Positions 24,889-34,066 of a DNA stretch of 64,000 nucleotides are shown here, one piece after another. Origin of the DNA: Clostridium sp. KNHs205 (GTDB taxonomy: Bacteria; Bacillota; Clostridia; Lachnospirales; Lachnospiraceae); NCBI RefSeq assembly GCF_000702945.1, contig NZ_JNLE01000003.1, forward strand, positions 2,899,501-2,963,500, written 5' to 3'. Made by a program: the position numbers and the translations under genes. Under the pieces are notes generated by a model that saw only the letters and a list, made by a program, of their open reading frames with translations, did no database searches and was not told the DNA's origin. How positions within the stretch are numbered: position 1 is the first letter of the stretch; the number at the start of each line of letters is the position of its first letter.

Positions 24889-25590
24889 ATGGGTTTATTT
24901 GATAAGTTTAAGAAAAAAGAAAATGGACCATTAGAATTAAATTTAGAAGGAAATGAAATCTTAGAAGGAAATGAAATCGAGCTTAATACTAGTGGCTGGG
25001 ATGCTATTACCAAAGTCTTTGAGAAGATCTATCCCGGACAGAAGGACCCAATGCATTATGGAACTTTGATATCCTGGCAATTGGGAGGAAACGATCCGCT
25101 GGATGGAATAAGCATCTATGATGGAGGAGATTACTGGCATTTTGTTACCTACGGACTATCAGAAATATATGAGAAAGAATTTGAAGATAAAGAGTACAGT
25201 GGTTACGGTATGGAATTAACCTTAAAGCTTAAGAAGTTAAATAATGAGAAGGAAGATGCAGAAATTAAGGGCATATGCGGAATTCTTCAGTCAATTGCCA
25301 GGATAACCTTTACGGAGGGAGAATTATTCTATCCAAATGAGTATATCTATACCGGGCAGACAATGGGAATGGATGTGGAGCAGCTCTCTAAAATTACAGG
25401 ATTTATAACAGCAGAAGATGAACAGGCAGGAAGCATTGATACACCAAATGGTAAGGTAACCTTTATTGAATTAATTGGTGCTACTGATAAGGAACTGAAA
25501 ATGATTATGGGGAAAGAACTAAAAGTAGCGGAGTTATACAGTAAGATTTCAGATTCGATAACAGATTATAACAGAGATGACTGTATATAA
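24889..25590 (+). CDS. Suppressor-of-fused (SUFU) domain protein
   Basis: A 233-residue cytoplasmic protein. After MGLFDKFKKK and an acidic stretch comes a domain with PMHYGTLISWQLGGNDPLDGISIYDG, WHFVTYGLSEIYE and GYGMELTLKLKK, which are hallmarks of the bacterial SUFU family. Bacterial SUFU proteins are often found as immunity proteins in polymorphic toxin loci or standing alone; no toxin is adjacent, so the role is unknown. ATG 24889 is chosen over 24883 because GGGGA (24876-24880) is then eight bases away. Codons 19-30 are an exact duplication. Confidence 0.85.
   Translation: MGLFDKFKKKENGPLELNLEGNEILEGNEIELNTSGWDAITKVFEKIYPGQKDPMHYGTLISWQLGGNDPLDGISIYDGGDYWHFVTYGLSEIYEKEFEDKEYSGYGMELTLKLKKLNNEKEDAEIKGICGILQSIARITFTEGELFYPNEYIYTGQTMGMDVEQLSKITGFITAEDEQAGSIDTPNGKVTFIELIGATDKELKMIMGKELKVAELYSKISDSITDYNRDDCI
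24943..24978 (+). repeat. Perfect 18-bp tandem duplication inside the SUFU gene
   Basis: Two identical 18-base units (24943-24960 and 24961-24978) encode the repeated hexapeptide LEGNEI twice, in frame. This appears to be a recent slippage event near the N terminus, outside the conserved domain. Confidence 0.9.
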
Positions 25591-25712
25591 ATAATTACCA
25601 GGTAACCTTTGCTATAGAAGAAGGCATCTAGTAAAATTTTTTAGATAGGGTACTATTTAACCCTTTAGATCCAATAAGTAAATTAAAAAAAACAAATAGA
25701 TACCAATGAATG

Positions 25713-25747
25713 GCTGTTTCGGAGTTCCTGCTCTGAAGCAGCTTTTT
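25713..25747 (+). terminator. Terminator of the SUFU gene
   Basis: GCTGTTTC (25713-25720) pairs with GAAGCAGC (25735-25742) with one wobble pair, followed by five T residues. The inner loop can add a GGAG/CTCT pair. Confidence 0.7.
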
Positions 25748-25797
25748 AATTATGAACAATGATGTATATTTATGCATTGATTGCAAATTAATATATT

Positions 25798-25919
25798 TTG
25801 ACAAAAAATACGCTTCGTGCTAGAATATCAAGGTGTTTCTGGGGTTTGCTGAAACAAGAAATGGGAAAAAATAGTTTATTTTCATCATTTATTATTTATA
25901 CTTATAATATTTATAAGTA
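25798..25919 (+). promoter_or_regulatory. Promoter and downstream palindrome of the xdh operon
   Basis: TTGACA (25798-25803) and TAGAAT (25821-25826) are 17 bases apart with an extended TGC before the -10. About 70 bases after the start, 25899-25919 is a perfect 9-3-9 palindrome TACTTATAA-TAT-TTATAAGTA, possibly a roadblock operator. I see no purine-riboswitch core in the leader. Confidence 0.65.
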
Positions 25920-25978
25920 ATTATACATAACTTAAATATTATCAACAATCCTGGCTGAAAGAACAACGGAGGACAAAG

Positions 25979-26767
25979 ATGCTAACAATTAGTCAATATG
26001 TAAGAGCTGAGAGCATACAGCAGGCATATGAACTGAATCAGAAGAGAAGCAATGCAGTTCTGGGAGGAATGCATTGGCTGAAGCTTCAGAAACGTAACGT
26101 GGGAACGGCAATTGATTTATCTGATTTGGGCTTGGACACCATTGAGGAAACGGAGGACAGCTTTATTATTGGGGCTATGGTTACCCTTCGACAGCTGGAA
26201 TTGCACAGAGAATTAAATTGTTTCAGCAACAATGCACTGGCGGAATCAGTCAGGCAGATTGTTGGTGTTCAGTTTCGTAACATGGCAACAGTAGGTGGAA
26301 GCATATTTGGCAGATATGGCTTTTCTGATGTACTCACTGTATTTCTTGCCATGGATGCCCAGGTGGAATTATATAACAGAGGAATCCTCAGCCTTGAGGA
26401 ATTTTCTGAGCTGCCGTATGACAGAGATTTGCTTATAAGACTGATCGTAAAGAAAGAGAAGAGAAAGACAGTATATCTATCGCAGCGGAATACGAAAACA
26501 GATTTCCCGGTATTAACCTGTGCAGTCAGTGAAACAGATGGAGCTTACCGTTTTGTAATAGGGGCAAGACCCAAACGTGCTGTCTGTTTTTATGACAAGC
26601 TGGGTATTTTAGCGAAGGGAATTACAGAGGCAGGTGCATCAGAACTTGGGAATTATATCTGCAGTCAGGTTGAGACAGGCAGTAATATGCGCGGCAGTGA
26701 AGAATATCGACGGATATTAGCGGGGGTATTAACAAAAAGAGCTCTGTTACAGATGAAGGAGATGTGA
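25979..26767 (+). CDS. xdhB: Xanthine dehydrogenase-type FAD-binding subunit
   Basis: A 262-residue subunit of the molybdenum hydroxylase family. It has the PCMH FAD fold: AVLGGMHWLKLQKRN, the second FAD segment MVTLRQLELHREL, and VGVQFRNMATVGGSIFGRYGFSD (the TVGG loop that holds the flavin). It passes electrons from the molybdenum and 2Fe-2S subunits to NAD or another acceptor. It is slightly short for the family. It heads a three-gene operon and its stop codon overlaps the ribosome region of the next gene. A purine substrate is suggested by similarity, not proven. Confidence 0.9.
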   Translation: MLTISQYVRAESIQQAYELNQKRSNAVLGGMHWLKLQKRNVGTAIDLSDLGLDTIEETEDSFIIGAMVTLRQLELHRELNCFSNNALAESVRQIVGVQFRNMATVGGSIFGRYGFSDVLTVFLAMDAQVELYNRGILSLEEFSELPYDRDLLIRLIVKKEKRKTVYLSQRNTKTDFPVLTCAVSETDGAYRFVIGARPKRAVCFYDKLGILAKGITEAGASELGNYICSQVETGSNMRGSEEYRRILAGVLTKRALLQMKEM

Positions 26768-26775
26768 GGTGCGGC

Positions 26776-27282
26776 ATGCAGATAAAATTATGGATAAACA
26801 ATAAAATGGTCATAAAAGAAGCAGAAGCTGATCTTCTGTTAATAGATTTACTTAGAAATAACGGCTGTTATAGTGTGAAGAGAGGCTGTGAAACCGGAAA
26901 TTGCGGTTTGTGTACGGTCTTTGTGGATGAGAAACCGGTGTTATCCTGCAGTACACTGGTAGCCAGAGTTAATGGCAAAAAGGTTACCACCTTGGAGGGC
27001 TTGCAGGGAGAAGCAGAAGATTTCGGTACTTACATAGCAGAACAGGGTGCAGAGCAATGCGGTTTCTGTAATCCGGGTTTTATCATGAATGCCATTGCAA
27101 TGTTTCGTGAGAATCAGAATCCCTCTGATGAAGAAATCAAGGAATATCTCGCAGGAAATCTATGCAGATGTTCCGGTTATGAGGGACAGTTAAGAGGGAT
27201 AAGGGCATATATGGACTATCGGCAGTCCATAGCAGCAAAAGAAGCAGAGCTTGCAGCTCAGAATATATCGGAGGTGCTTTAA
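26776..27282 (+). CDS. xdhC: Xanthine dehydrogenase-type 2Fe-2S subunit
   Basis: A 168-residue iron-sulfur subunit with the two expected cluster groups: GCETGNCGLCTVF plus the distant LSC for the plant-type ferredoxin cluster, and QCGFCNPGF plus NLCRCSGY for the second. It carries electrons from the molybdenum site to FAD. I prefer ATG 26776, with GAGGTG just upstream, to a GTG at 26764 that would be very close to its own ribosome site. The last base of its stop codon is the first base of the next ATG (TAATG), so translation is coupled. Confidence 0.92.
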   Translation: MQIKLWINNKMVIKEAEADLLLIDLLRNNGCYSVKRGCETGNCGLCTVFVDEKPVLSCSTLVARVNGKKVTTLEGLQGEAEDFGTYIAEQGAEQCGFCNPGFIMNAIAMFRENQNPSDEEIKEYLAGNLCRCSGYEGQLRGIRAYMDYRQSIAAKEAELAAQNISEVL

Positions 27283-29597
27283 TGGCTGATTTTAAGGTAA
27301 TAAACAAACCCATCCGAAAAAAAGATGCCATGTCACTGGTTACCGGTAAACCGGTATACACCGATGATATTGCACCATCAGACTGTCTGATAGTAAAAGT
27401 ACTTAGAAGCCCCCATGCCCATGCTGTCATTGAAACCATTAATACAGACATTGCGTTAAAAGTACCGGGGATAGAAGCCATCTATACCTATAAAGATGTA
27501 CCTGCGAAGCGCTTTACCCTGGCAGGGCAGACCTATCCTGAACCAAGTCCTTACGACCGTCTGATACTGGATAGCAGGCTGCGTTACGTGGGAGATGCAG
27601 TTGCCATTGTAGCCGGTGATAACCATAAAGCAGTTGATAAAGCCCTGAAACTTATCAAGGTAAAATATACGGTATTAGAACCGGTGCTTAATCTTAGGAC
27701 TGCCAAAGATAACGGAATACTGATACATCCGGAAGAAGACTGGCAGGCATTATGTCCTGTTGGAGCGGACAACAAGCGAAATCTATGTGCTGCGGATAAA
27801 AGCGAATACGGAGAGGTTGACAGAGTAATGTCTGAATGTGATGTGATTATCGAGAATACCTATCATACCAAAGCTAATCAGCAGGCAATGATGGAAACCT
27901 TCCGTACCTATACCACTATTGACCCTTACGGAAGACTTCATGTGATCAGTTCTACTCAGATAGTCTTTCATTTAAGAAGAATATTAGCAAATGCCCTGGA
28001 CATTCCGAAATCAAAGATTCGTGTTTCAAAACCCCGTATCGGCGGAGGTTTTGGTGCAAAGCAAACCAGTGTTGCAGAAATCTACCCGGCTTTTGTTACC
28101 TTAAAAACCGGCAAGCCGGCGAAGATGATATATACCAGAGAAGAAAGCCAGACGGCTTCCACACCCCGTCATGAAATGGAACTGACTGTCAGAGTAGGTG
28201 CCATGAAGGACGGTACTATTCGCGCTCTGGACTTATACACTTTGTCCAATACCGGAGCCTATGGCGAACATGGTCCTACCACAGTTGGACTGTCGGGACA
28301 TAAATCCATCTCATTATACAATAACAATCTGGAAGCTTACCGTTTTCATTATGACGTAGTGTACACCAATATACAATCTGCGGGAGCTTACCGGGGCTAC
28401 GGGGCAACCCAGGGTATCTTTGCCATGGAGTCTGCAATCAGTGAGCTTGCCTCTAAGCTGAATATGGATGCAGTTGCCATCAGAGAGAAAAACATGGTAA
28501 GGGAAGGCCAGGTCATGCCGGCTTATTATAATGAATACAACACCTCCTGCGCACTTGACAGCTGTATGAAAAAAGCCAGTGAAATGTTTGACTGGGACAA
28601 GAAGCCCTATGCCCTGGATATGGGCAACGGCAAAATTCGAAGCAAAGGTGTTGCCATGGCTATGCAAAGCTCCGGAATCTCAAATGTTGACGTGGGCTCT
28701 GCTACGATTAAATTAAACGATGAAGGCTTTTATGCCCTATCCATTGCAGCAGCGGATATGGGAACCGGCTGCGATACCATTCTGGCACAGATTGCAGCAG
28801 AATGCCTGGAATGTGAAGTAGAGGATATTATTATTTTCGGCGCGGATACGGACAGTTCACCCTATGATTCCGGCTCCTATGCCTCCAGTACCACTTATAT
28901 CACCGGTAAAGCGGTGGAGAAAGCCTGTATGGAATTAAAGGAGAAGATGTGCAGGATAGCTGCGGTACTCCTTGGCTGCCAGGCGGAAGAACTCATATTT
29001 ACAGGAAAGAAGATCAGGAAAGCGGATGGCAGTATTGAGGTATCTCTTACGGACATTGCCTCCAAATCCATGAGCGGAAATTCAGAAGCTACACAGGTAA
29101 CCGTAACAAATTCCTCACCGGTATCACCGCCTCCTCATATGGTAGGTATGGTGGAAATCGAAGTGGATAAGGAAACCGGCTCCATCGAGCTTCTGGATTA
29201 TGTGGCAGTTGTTGACTGCGGTACGGTTATCAATACCAATCTTGCCAGAGTTCAGACAGAAGGCGGACTGGCACAGGGAATTGGTATGGCCTTGTATGAG
29301 GATGTAACCTATAGTAAGAAAGGGCAGATCAGAGAGAATTCTTTTATGCAGTATAAGATACCAACCCGCATGGATATGTGCAGCCTTCGGGTAGAGTTTG
29401 AAAGCAGTTATGAGCAAAGCGGACCTTTTGGAGCCAAGTCCATCGGAGAGGTGGTTATCAATACACCTCCGCCTGCCATAGCTCATGCGGTCTATAATGC
29501 CACAGGAGTCTGGCACAGAGAATTGCCCATAACTCCGGAAAAAGTATTAATGGGAATATTGACAAAGAATCAACCAGGAATATTCCCGGAAGGTTAA
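27282..29597 (+). CDS. xdhA: Xanthine dehydrogenase-type molybdenum-binding subunit
   Basis: A 771-residue catalytic subunit of the xanthine dehydrogenase/aldehyde oxidase family. Signature segments are the N-terminal TGKPVYTDDI hammerhead region, the cofactor loops GGGFGAKQT and SAGAYRGYGATQG, and the C-terminal FGAKSIGEVVI, which contains the catalytic glutamate. It hydroxylates a purine or other N-heterocycle using water-derived oxygen at a molybdopterin cofactor. No cofactor-maturation genes are adjacent, so insertion factors must lie elsewhere. Substrate specificity between xanthine, hypoxanthine, nicotinate and others is not settled by sequence. Confidence 0.93.
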   Translation: MADFKVINKPIRKKDAMSLVTGKPVYTDDIAPSDCLIVKVLRSPHAHAVIETINTDIALKVPGIEAIYTYKDVPAKRFTLAGQTYPEPSPYDRLILDSRLRYVGDAVAIVAGDNHKAVDKALKLIKVKYTVLEPVLNLRTAKDNGILIHPEEDWQALCPVGADNKRNLCAADKSEYGEVDRVMSECDVIIENTYHTKANQQAMMETFRTYTTIDPYGRLHVISSTQIVFHLRRILANALDIPKSKIRVSKPRIGGGFGAKQTSVAEIYPAFVTLKTGKPAKMIYTREESQTASTPRHEMELTVRVGAMKDGTIRALDLYTLSNTGAYGEHGPTTVGLSGHKSISLYNNNLEAYRFHYDVVYTNIQSAGAYRGYGATQGIFAMESAISELASKLNMDAVAIREKNMVREGQVMPAYYNEYNTSCALDSCMKKASEMFDWDKKPYALDMGNGKIRSKGVAMAMQSSGISNVDVGSATIKLNDEGFYALSIAAADMGTGCDTILAQIAAECLECEVEDIIIFGADTDSSPYDSGSYASSTTYITGKAVEKACMELKEKMCRIAAVLLGCQAEELIFTGKKIRKADGSIEVSLTDIASKSMSGNSEATQVTVTNSSPVSPPPHMVGMVEIEVDKETGSIELLDYVAVVDCGTVINTNLARVQTEGGLAQGIGMALYEDVTYSKKGQIRENSFMQYKIPTRMDMCSLRVEFESSYEQSGPFGAKSIGEVVINTPPPAIAHAVYNATGVWHRELPITPEKVLMGILTKNQPGIFPEG

Positions 29598-29839
29598 GAA
29601 TGAATCAGAATAACCAGCCATTTGCATAGAATCAAGAGAGTATAAAATACCCTTACAATGGAAACGAAAAATGTGATGGGGAAATACTATATGCAAAATT
29701 GGATGCATAAATACATAAACAAAAACAGGTAAAATATAGATATAATTTATGTTATACATGTGTAATATTGCTTGTAGATTCCTTTGTATTATGCTATTAA
29801 TAGAATATATACATAATACAACCAAATAAGGAGAACGTA

Positions 29840-31099
29840 ATGAAATTAAACTACCGAAGAACTTTGTTAATCAGTTTGGCTTTTATGTCAATTTGTGCTT
29901 TTTGGCAGTTATATGATACGATTATTCCCTTGATCTTACAGAATACCTTTCATCTTGGTGAAACGGTAACTGGAACTGTAATGGCACTGGATAATGTTCT
30001 GGCTGTATTTTTGCTTCCCGTCTTTGGCGCATTCTCAGATAAGGCGGATACAAGGATCGGCAAACGGATCCCTTTTATTCTGTTTGGAACCATCGGAGCC
30101 GTTATATTAATGATGATACTTCCTATAGCAGATGCGAGGGAAAACCTGGTTTTGTTTGTGACTGTACTTTTAATACTGCTCATAACGATGGGATCATACC
30201 GTTCTCCTGCTGTAGCTTTAATGCCTGATGTAACACCAAAACCACTAAGAAGCAAGGCTAATGCTTTGATTAATCTCATGGGAGCGGCAGGTGGTGTTTA
30301 TTCTCTGTTCATGATTAAGAAACTGATAAAACAGGTTGAGAAACCTGATTATACACTGGTGTTTCTTGCCGTTGCCATACTGATGCTGATTGCCGTAGCA
30401 ATTCTTGTCAGTACCATCAGAGAAAAGAAAATTACAATAACCACAGCACCACAGGATGAAGAGGAAATATTAGAAGCAGGAACGAGCAAACTGACAAAAG
30501 AGGTACAGCAAAGCCTGATATTTCTGCTGGCTTCGATTTTCTTATGGTTTATGGCTTATAATGCCGTAACCACAGCCTTTTCCAGGTATGCCATTAAGGT
30601 ATGGGGTTTAAAAGGCGGAGAATTTGCAGATTGTCTGATGGTTGCTACGGTAGCTGCTATCTTAAGTTATATACCCATAGGATTTCTTTCCGGTAAATTC
30701 GGCAGAAAGAAAATGATTATGGCAGGAGTTATCCTTCTGGCTGCTTCGTATTTTGCGGGAATGCTTTTTACAGAGTTTTCTTCCTGGATTAATGTGGTAT
30801 TTGCAATTACCGGTATTGCCTGGGCCGCTATTAATGTAAATTCATATCCCATGGTGGTACAGATGAGCAGGGGTTCGGATGTGGGAAAATATACAGGACT
30901 ATATTATACCTTTTCCATGTCAGCTCAGGTGATTACTCCAATTGCTTCCGGTTTCCTATTGGAACATGTATCCTATCAGAGTTTGTTTCCTTATGCCGTA
31001 ATCTTTTCCCTGCTTTCCTTGTGCACGATGATATTTGTAAAGCATGGGGATGTAAGACCGGATAAGAAAGATAGTATACTGGAGAATTTTGATTCTTGA
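29840..31099 (+). CDS. MFS transporter (12 membrane helices)
   Basis: A 419-residue major facilitator with about 12 hydrophobic segments and the cytoplasmic loop FGAFSDKADTRIGKRIPFILFG between helices 2 and 3, which resembles the sugar-cation symporter and SLC45-like groups more than drug exporters. A second, shorter loop GKFGRKKMIM lies in the C-terminal half. The substrate is unknown; a sugar is plausible. AAGGAG precedes the ATG. A partly palindromic TTATACATGTGTAA near 29752-29765 in the leader might be an operator, but this is weak. A strong terminator follows. Confidence 0.88.
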   Translation: MKLNYRRTLLISLAFMSICAFWQLYDTIIPLILQNTFHLGETVTGTVMALDNVLAVFLLPVFGAFSDKADTRIGKRIPFILFGTIGAVILMMILPIADARENLVLFVTVLLILLITMGSYRSPAVALMPDVTPKPLRSKANALINLMGAAGGVYSLFMIKKLIKQVEKPDYTLVFLAVAILMLIAVAILVSTIREKKITITTAPQDEEEILEAGTSKLTKEVQQSLIFLLASIFLWFMAYNAVTTAFSRYAIKVWGLKGGEFADCLMVATVAAILSYIPIGFLSGKFGRKKMIMAGVILLAASYFAGMLFTEFSSWINVVFAITGIAWAAINVNSYPMVVQMSRGSDVGKYTGLYYTFSMSAQVITPIASGFLLEHVSYQSLFPYAVIFSLLSLCTMIFVKHGDVRPDKKDSILENFDS

Positions 31100-31261
31100 T
31101 AAATTGACATATCGATGAGCTGTAGGAATAAATCATGGACTAAGACACACTGTGAAAATTTCAGGTGTATCGTAAGTTCTCATAGCAATTTATAAGGTAC
31201 CGGATATTTGGCGGTGTGTTTTGCCTGAATATCCGGTATCTGCTGCGTTGGCTCTCTGTCA

Positions 31262-31304
31262 AGTAATGGAGTGGGATTCAGAATCCCACTCCATTACTAT
31301 TTTT
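31262..31304 (+). terminator. Strong intrinsic terminator
   Basis: A perfect 17-bp stem (31262-31278 with 31282-31298) with a 3-base loop and a T run. It ends the MFS transcript and marks the left border of the mobile-element zone. Confidence 0.9.
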
Positions 31305-31340
31305 AAAAACATTTTAATGTTTGGCTCTATTATTCCGTAA

Positions 31341-31454
31341 TATACCTATCTACTTTTGTATATGCCAGACACCGACTGGATGAATTACCCAGAAGGAATG
31401 GATAACTTAATGTCTTGGTCAAAAGCCGTACAAGCAGAATGTGGAAAACACTAA
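31341..31454 (+). pseudogene. IS66-type transposase C-terminal remnant
   Basis: Read from 31341 the frame gives YTYLLLYMPDTDWMNY followed by PEGMDNLMSWSKAVQAECGK and a stop. The PE-x-MD-x-LM-x-WS-x-x-VQ pattern at the very C terminus recalls IS66-family transposases, where a similar L-P-WS segment closes the protein. A stop codon lies just upstream, so nothing larger is coded. Recognition is from memory of the family pattern and should be treated as moderate. Confidence 0.5.
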
Positions 31455-31455
31455 A

Positions 31456-31790
31456 GGAGTGCAATTATAATTCAGCTTTTCGTGGAGCGCATTATCAAGC
31501 AGCAAGCTGATATGGCGTACAGCCATTTAGGCTGTCCCTTGCTGTTCCATTGATGTGATTCATCATAAGCGTGATATCCTCTTGCATATATCCTTCAAAT
31601 GAATGCCCTTTGGGCACAATATAAAGTATCTATTCATGATTCTTCTCTATCATTCCCTTTTGCCAGGACTTGTATTATAGGGGAAAAGGGGGATGTGTGT
31701 TGGAGTAACTTCCAGTACATCCATAACCGGAAGTAAGTCATGCAAACTGGCAGTTAAAAATTCATTCTGCATAGCAGTAAATGGCCCTTA
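31456..31790 (-). pseudogene. Decayed IS30-family transposase remnant (antisense)
   Basis: On the minus strand one frame reads SWQKGMIEKNHE, a stop, ILYIVPKGHSFEGY, MQEDITLMMNHINGTARDSLNG, TPYQLAA. The intact IS30 protein to the right has SWQKAKLEKNHGYIRKVIPKG, TQEDLTLLANHINCTARASLNG and PLELAQ, so the match is clear across more than 50 residues. Stops and frameshifts make it non-functional. Farther upstream in the remnant, LHDLLPVMDVL may be the worn LFPVILTDN region. Confidence 0.75.
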
Positions 31791-31911
31791 AATGAAGTTG
31801 AAAGCTCTATTTTCAGGTATTTCGGGAATTTAGTCCTTCAAAAAGATGGAACTTAGTCTTGCACAAAAGGTATAATGGAGTATGATCTTCTGCCTGTCCA
31901 GGAGGTACTTT

Positions 31912-33219
31912 ATGACCAATGATAACAGATATCAGAAACATCTTACCCTACAGGATCGATTTGACATTGAAGATGGATTGAACCACGGTTACACATTGAA
32001 AAAGATAGCCGACAAGGTAGGTAAAGACAACTCTACAATTGCAAAGGAAATCAGAAAACACCGAATCGGAGATGAAGGATATAATACTCACAGCAATGAC
32101 TGTATGTACCGTTTTTACTGCCAGAAGCAGTCTACGTGTCCTGACTGCGATAGGATGAAAAGATGCTGTACTTGTAAGAAAAATGATTGCAGGACATTCT
32201 GTCAGGATTATCATTCGGATATGTGCAGGAACATATCCCGTGCACCTTATGTATGTAATGGTTGCCAAAGTATCTATGACTGTCGCAAACCTCATTTTTT
32301 TTACCGGGCAAATGTGGCTTATGATACCTATAAATCCCTACTAAAGGATAGTAGAGAAGGAATAGCTCTGTCGCGTCAACAGCTTTATGAACTGGATTGC
32401 TTAATAACCCCGCTTATTAAACGTGGGCAGTCAATAGCGCACATTTATACAGGCCACAAGGATGAAATCCCATGCTCCATGAAGTCATTGTATAATTATA
32501 TCGATCAGGGGATATTTACTGCTAGGAACATTGATCTTCCTAAGAAGGTAAAATATAAGGCTCGTAAAAAGAAGAGGAAAGAACCAGTAACTGATTATGC
32601 TTACAGGGAAGGTAGGACTTATAAGGATTTTCTGTCATTCATACAGGAGCACCCTGAAACAAATGTGGTTGAGCTGGATACGGTACATGGTAGCAATAAA
32701 ACCGGAAATGTAATGCTCACCATGCTGTTCCGCAACTGTAGCCTGATGCTTATTATACTTATGACGGATTGCACTAAGGAATGTGTTAAGAAAGTTTTCG
32801 ATGGTTTTGAAGCAGCTCTCGGATTTGAAACTTTCACCAATACATTCCCGATTATTCTAACGGACAATGGCCCTGAATTCAAAGGTCCGGCAGATGTTGA
32901 GAAAAGCTTAAGCGGAGGAGAAAGAACTAAAGTATTTTTTTGTGATCCACTGGCATCCTGGCAGAAAGCTAAGCTTGAAAAGAATCATGGATATATTCGG
33001 AAGGTAATACCAAAAGGTATACCTATAACCGGTCTTACACAGGAAGACTTGACATTGTTGGCAAATCACATTAACTGTACAGCAAGAGCCAGTTTAAATG
33101 GCCGCAATCCATTAGAACTGGCTCAGTTATTGCTTGATAAAAAGCTGATTCATGCTGCTGGCCTTAAACCAGTACCCGCGGATGATATCATGCTAAAGAA
33201 ATCCTTATTGAAACACTAA
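31912..33219 (+). mobile_element. IS30-family transposase, apparently intact
   Basis: A 435-residue transposase counted from ATG 31912, which AGGAGG (31900-31905) supports over an upstream in-frame ATG at 31882. It has the N-terminal helix-turn-helix (LTLQDRFDIEDGLNHGYTLK then IADKVGKDNSTIAKEIRKHR), a cysteine-rich segment that may bind zinc (CPDCDRMKRCCTCKKNDC), and a DDE catalytic core: VVELDTVHG, ILTDNGPEF and the KLEKNHGYIRK glutamate. This is a long, zinc-containing IS30 variant common in clostridia. I could not find matching terminal inverted repeats with confidence, so the element borders are undefined. Confidence 0.9.
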
Positions 33220-33659
33220 TTATCAGCTAAAAATATGATACAGGCAGAGGTCAGTCCATGAAAATGTAAATTCATCGTGTGGAATTTACTTTTAAACGGT
33301 ATTTTCCAGACGTCTGCTTTTTGTACGCAAAAAACAGCTAAAAACAGTGTCCACAGTTCTATTATAGCTATATTAATTTAAAAGTAAACGTAATATTAAC
33401 TAATAAAATCAATAAAGTAGAGGTTGTGATTACAAAAAACTTCGTTGTAGTCTAGAGGAATTTCGATTTACATTCAAGGAGCAGTAAATGGCTATTAGAT
33501 GGCAATATATGAATGGAATAATATAGTTTATAATGCTAAAATATGTATAGATAATGCTGACATATTGATATGTTATAGGGTAATATTTATGAAACAGAAG
33601 GAAAAACATTTAAAATATAAAGAATATTGCACTAAAATGACATTATGGTATATTGAAAC
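33220..33659. other. AT-rich spacer right of the IS30 gene
   Basis: It contains no supported gene. A 60-codon frame at 33499-33681 lacks a ribosome site; its last part (KEYCTKM...IETGF) may be an upstream, decayed piece of the esterase pseudogene that follows. The right end of the IS30 element must lie here. Confidence 0.35.
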
Positions 33660-33987
33660 GGGCTTTAATGCATCAGGGTGATCTAATAATGGTGACCCAA
33701 CATGGCCTGTAAAGTAGATACCCTGGTGAATGATCTTAAGAAGGACTTAAATTTGGGAGATATTCCCGTTCTTGTTGGTGAACTTCTTTATACAGGGGGG
33801 ATGTGCAGGACATAATGTGCTCGTGAACCAGTTAACAGGTATTATAAACAACTGCCACTTGATCACCACCGAGGACCTTGTGGTAGAACCGAGTGATATG
33901 GAGTGGGACCTGCATTTTAGTCATGATTCCGAAGTGACTCTTGGTAAAAGATATGCAGAAAAAATGATTGAGGTACTGAGCTTGTAA
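33660..33987 (+). pseudogene. Frameshifted carbohydrate acetylesterase (SASA family) fragment
   Basis: Piecing frames together gives HQG-(E)SNNGDPTWPVK, then VDTLVNDLKKDLNLGDIPVL and VGELLYTGG, then CAGHNVLVNQLTGIINNCHL through DLHFSHDSEVTLGKRYAEKM. This is the C-terminal half of a sialate O-acetylesterase/xylan-acetylesterase-like (SASA) protein, including the catalytic Asp/His region (the final HFSHDS). At least three single-base shifts (near 33690, 33715 and in the G run near 33797) break it. Such enzymes remove acetyl groups from hemicellulose. Confidence 0.75.
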
Positions 33988-34066
33988 TAAGTTTTACTCT
34001 ATATGTACAAAAGTCCAATATTTGGATGATGTAAGTATATTATGATTAATTATAAGGAGAGGTTTT

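Noticed and set aside
25822..25978. Purine or guanine riboswitch before the xdh operon
   Set aside because: The conserved purine-aptamer core and its paired loops are not visible; only a simple palindrome is present.
33499..33681. 60-residue protein left of the esterase pseudogene
   Set aside because: No ribosome site; its end looks like a worn upstream part of the same esterase.
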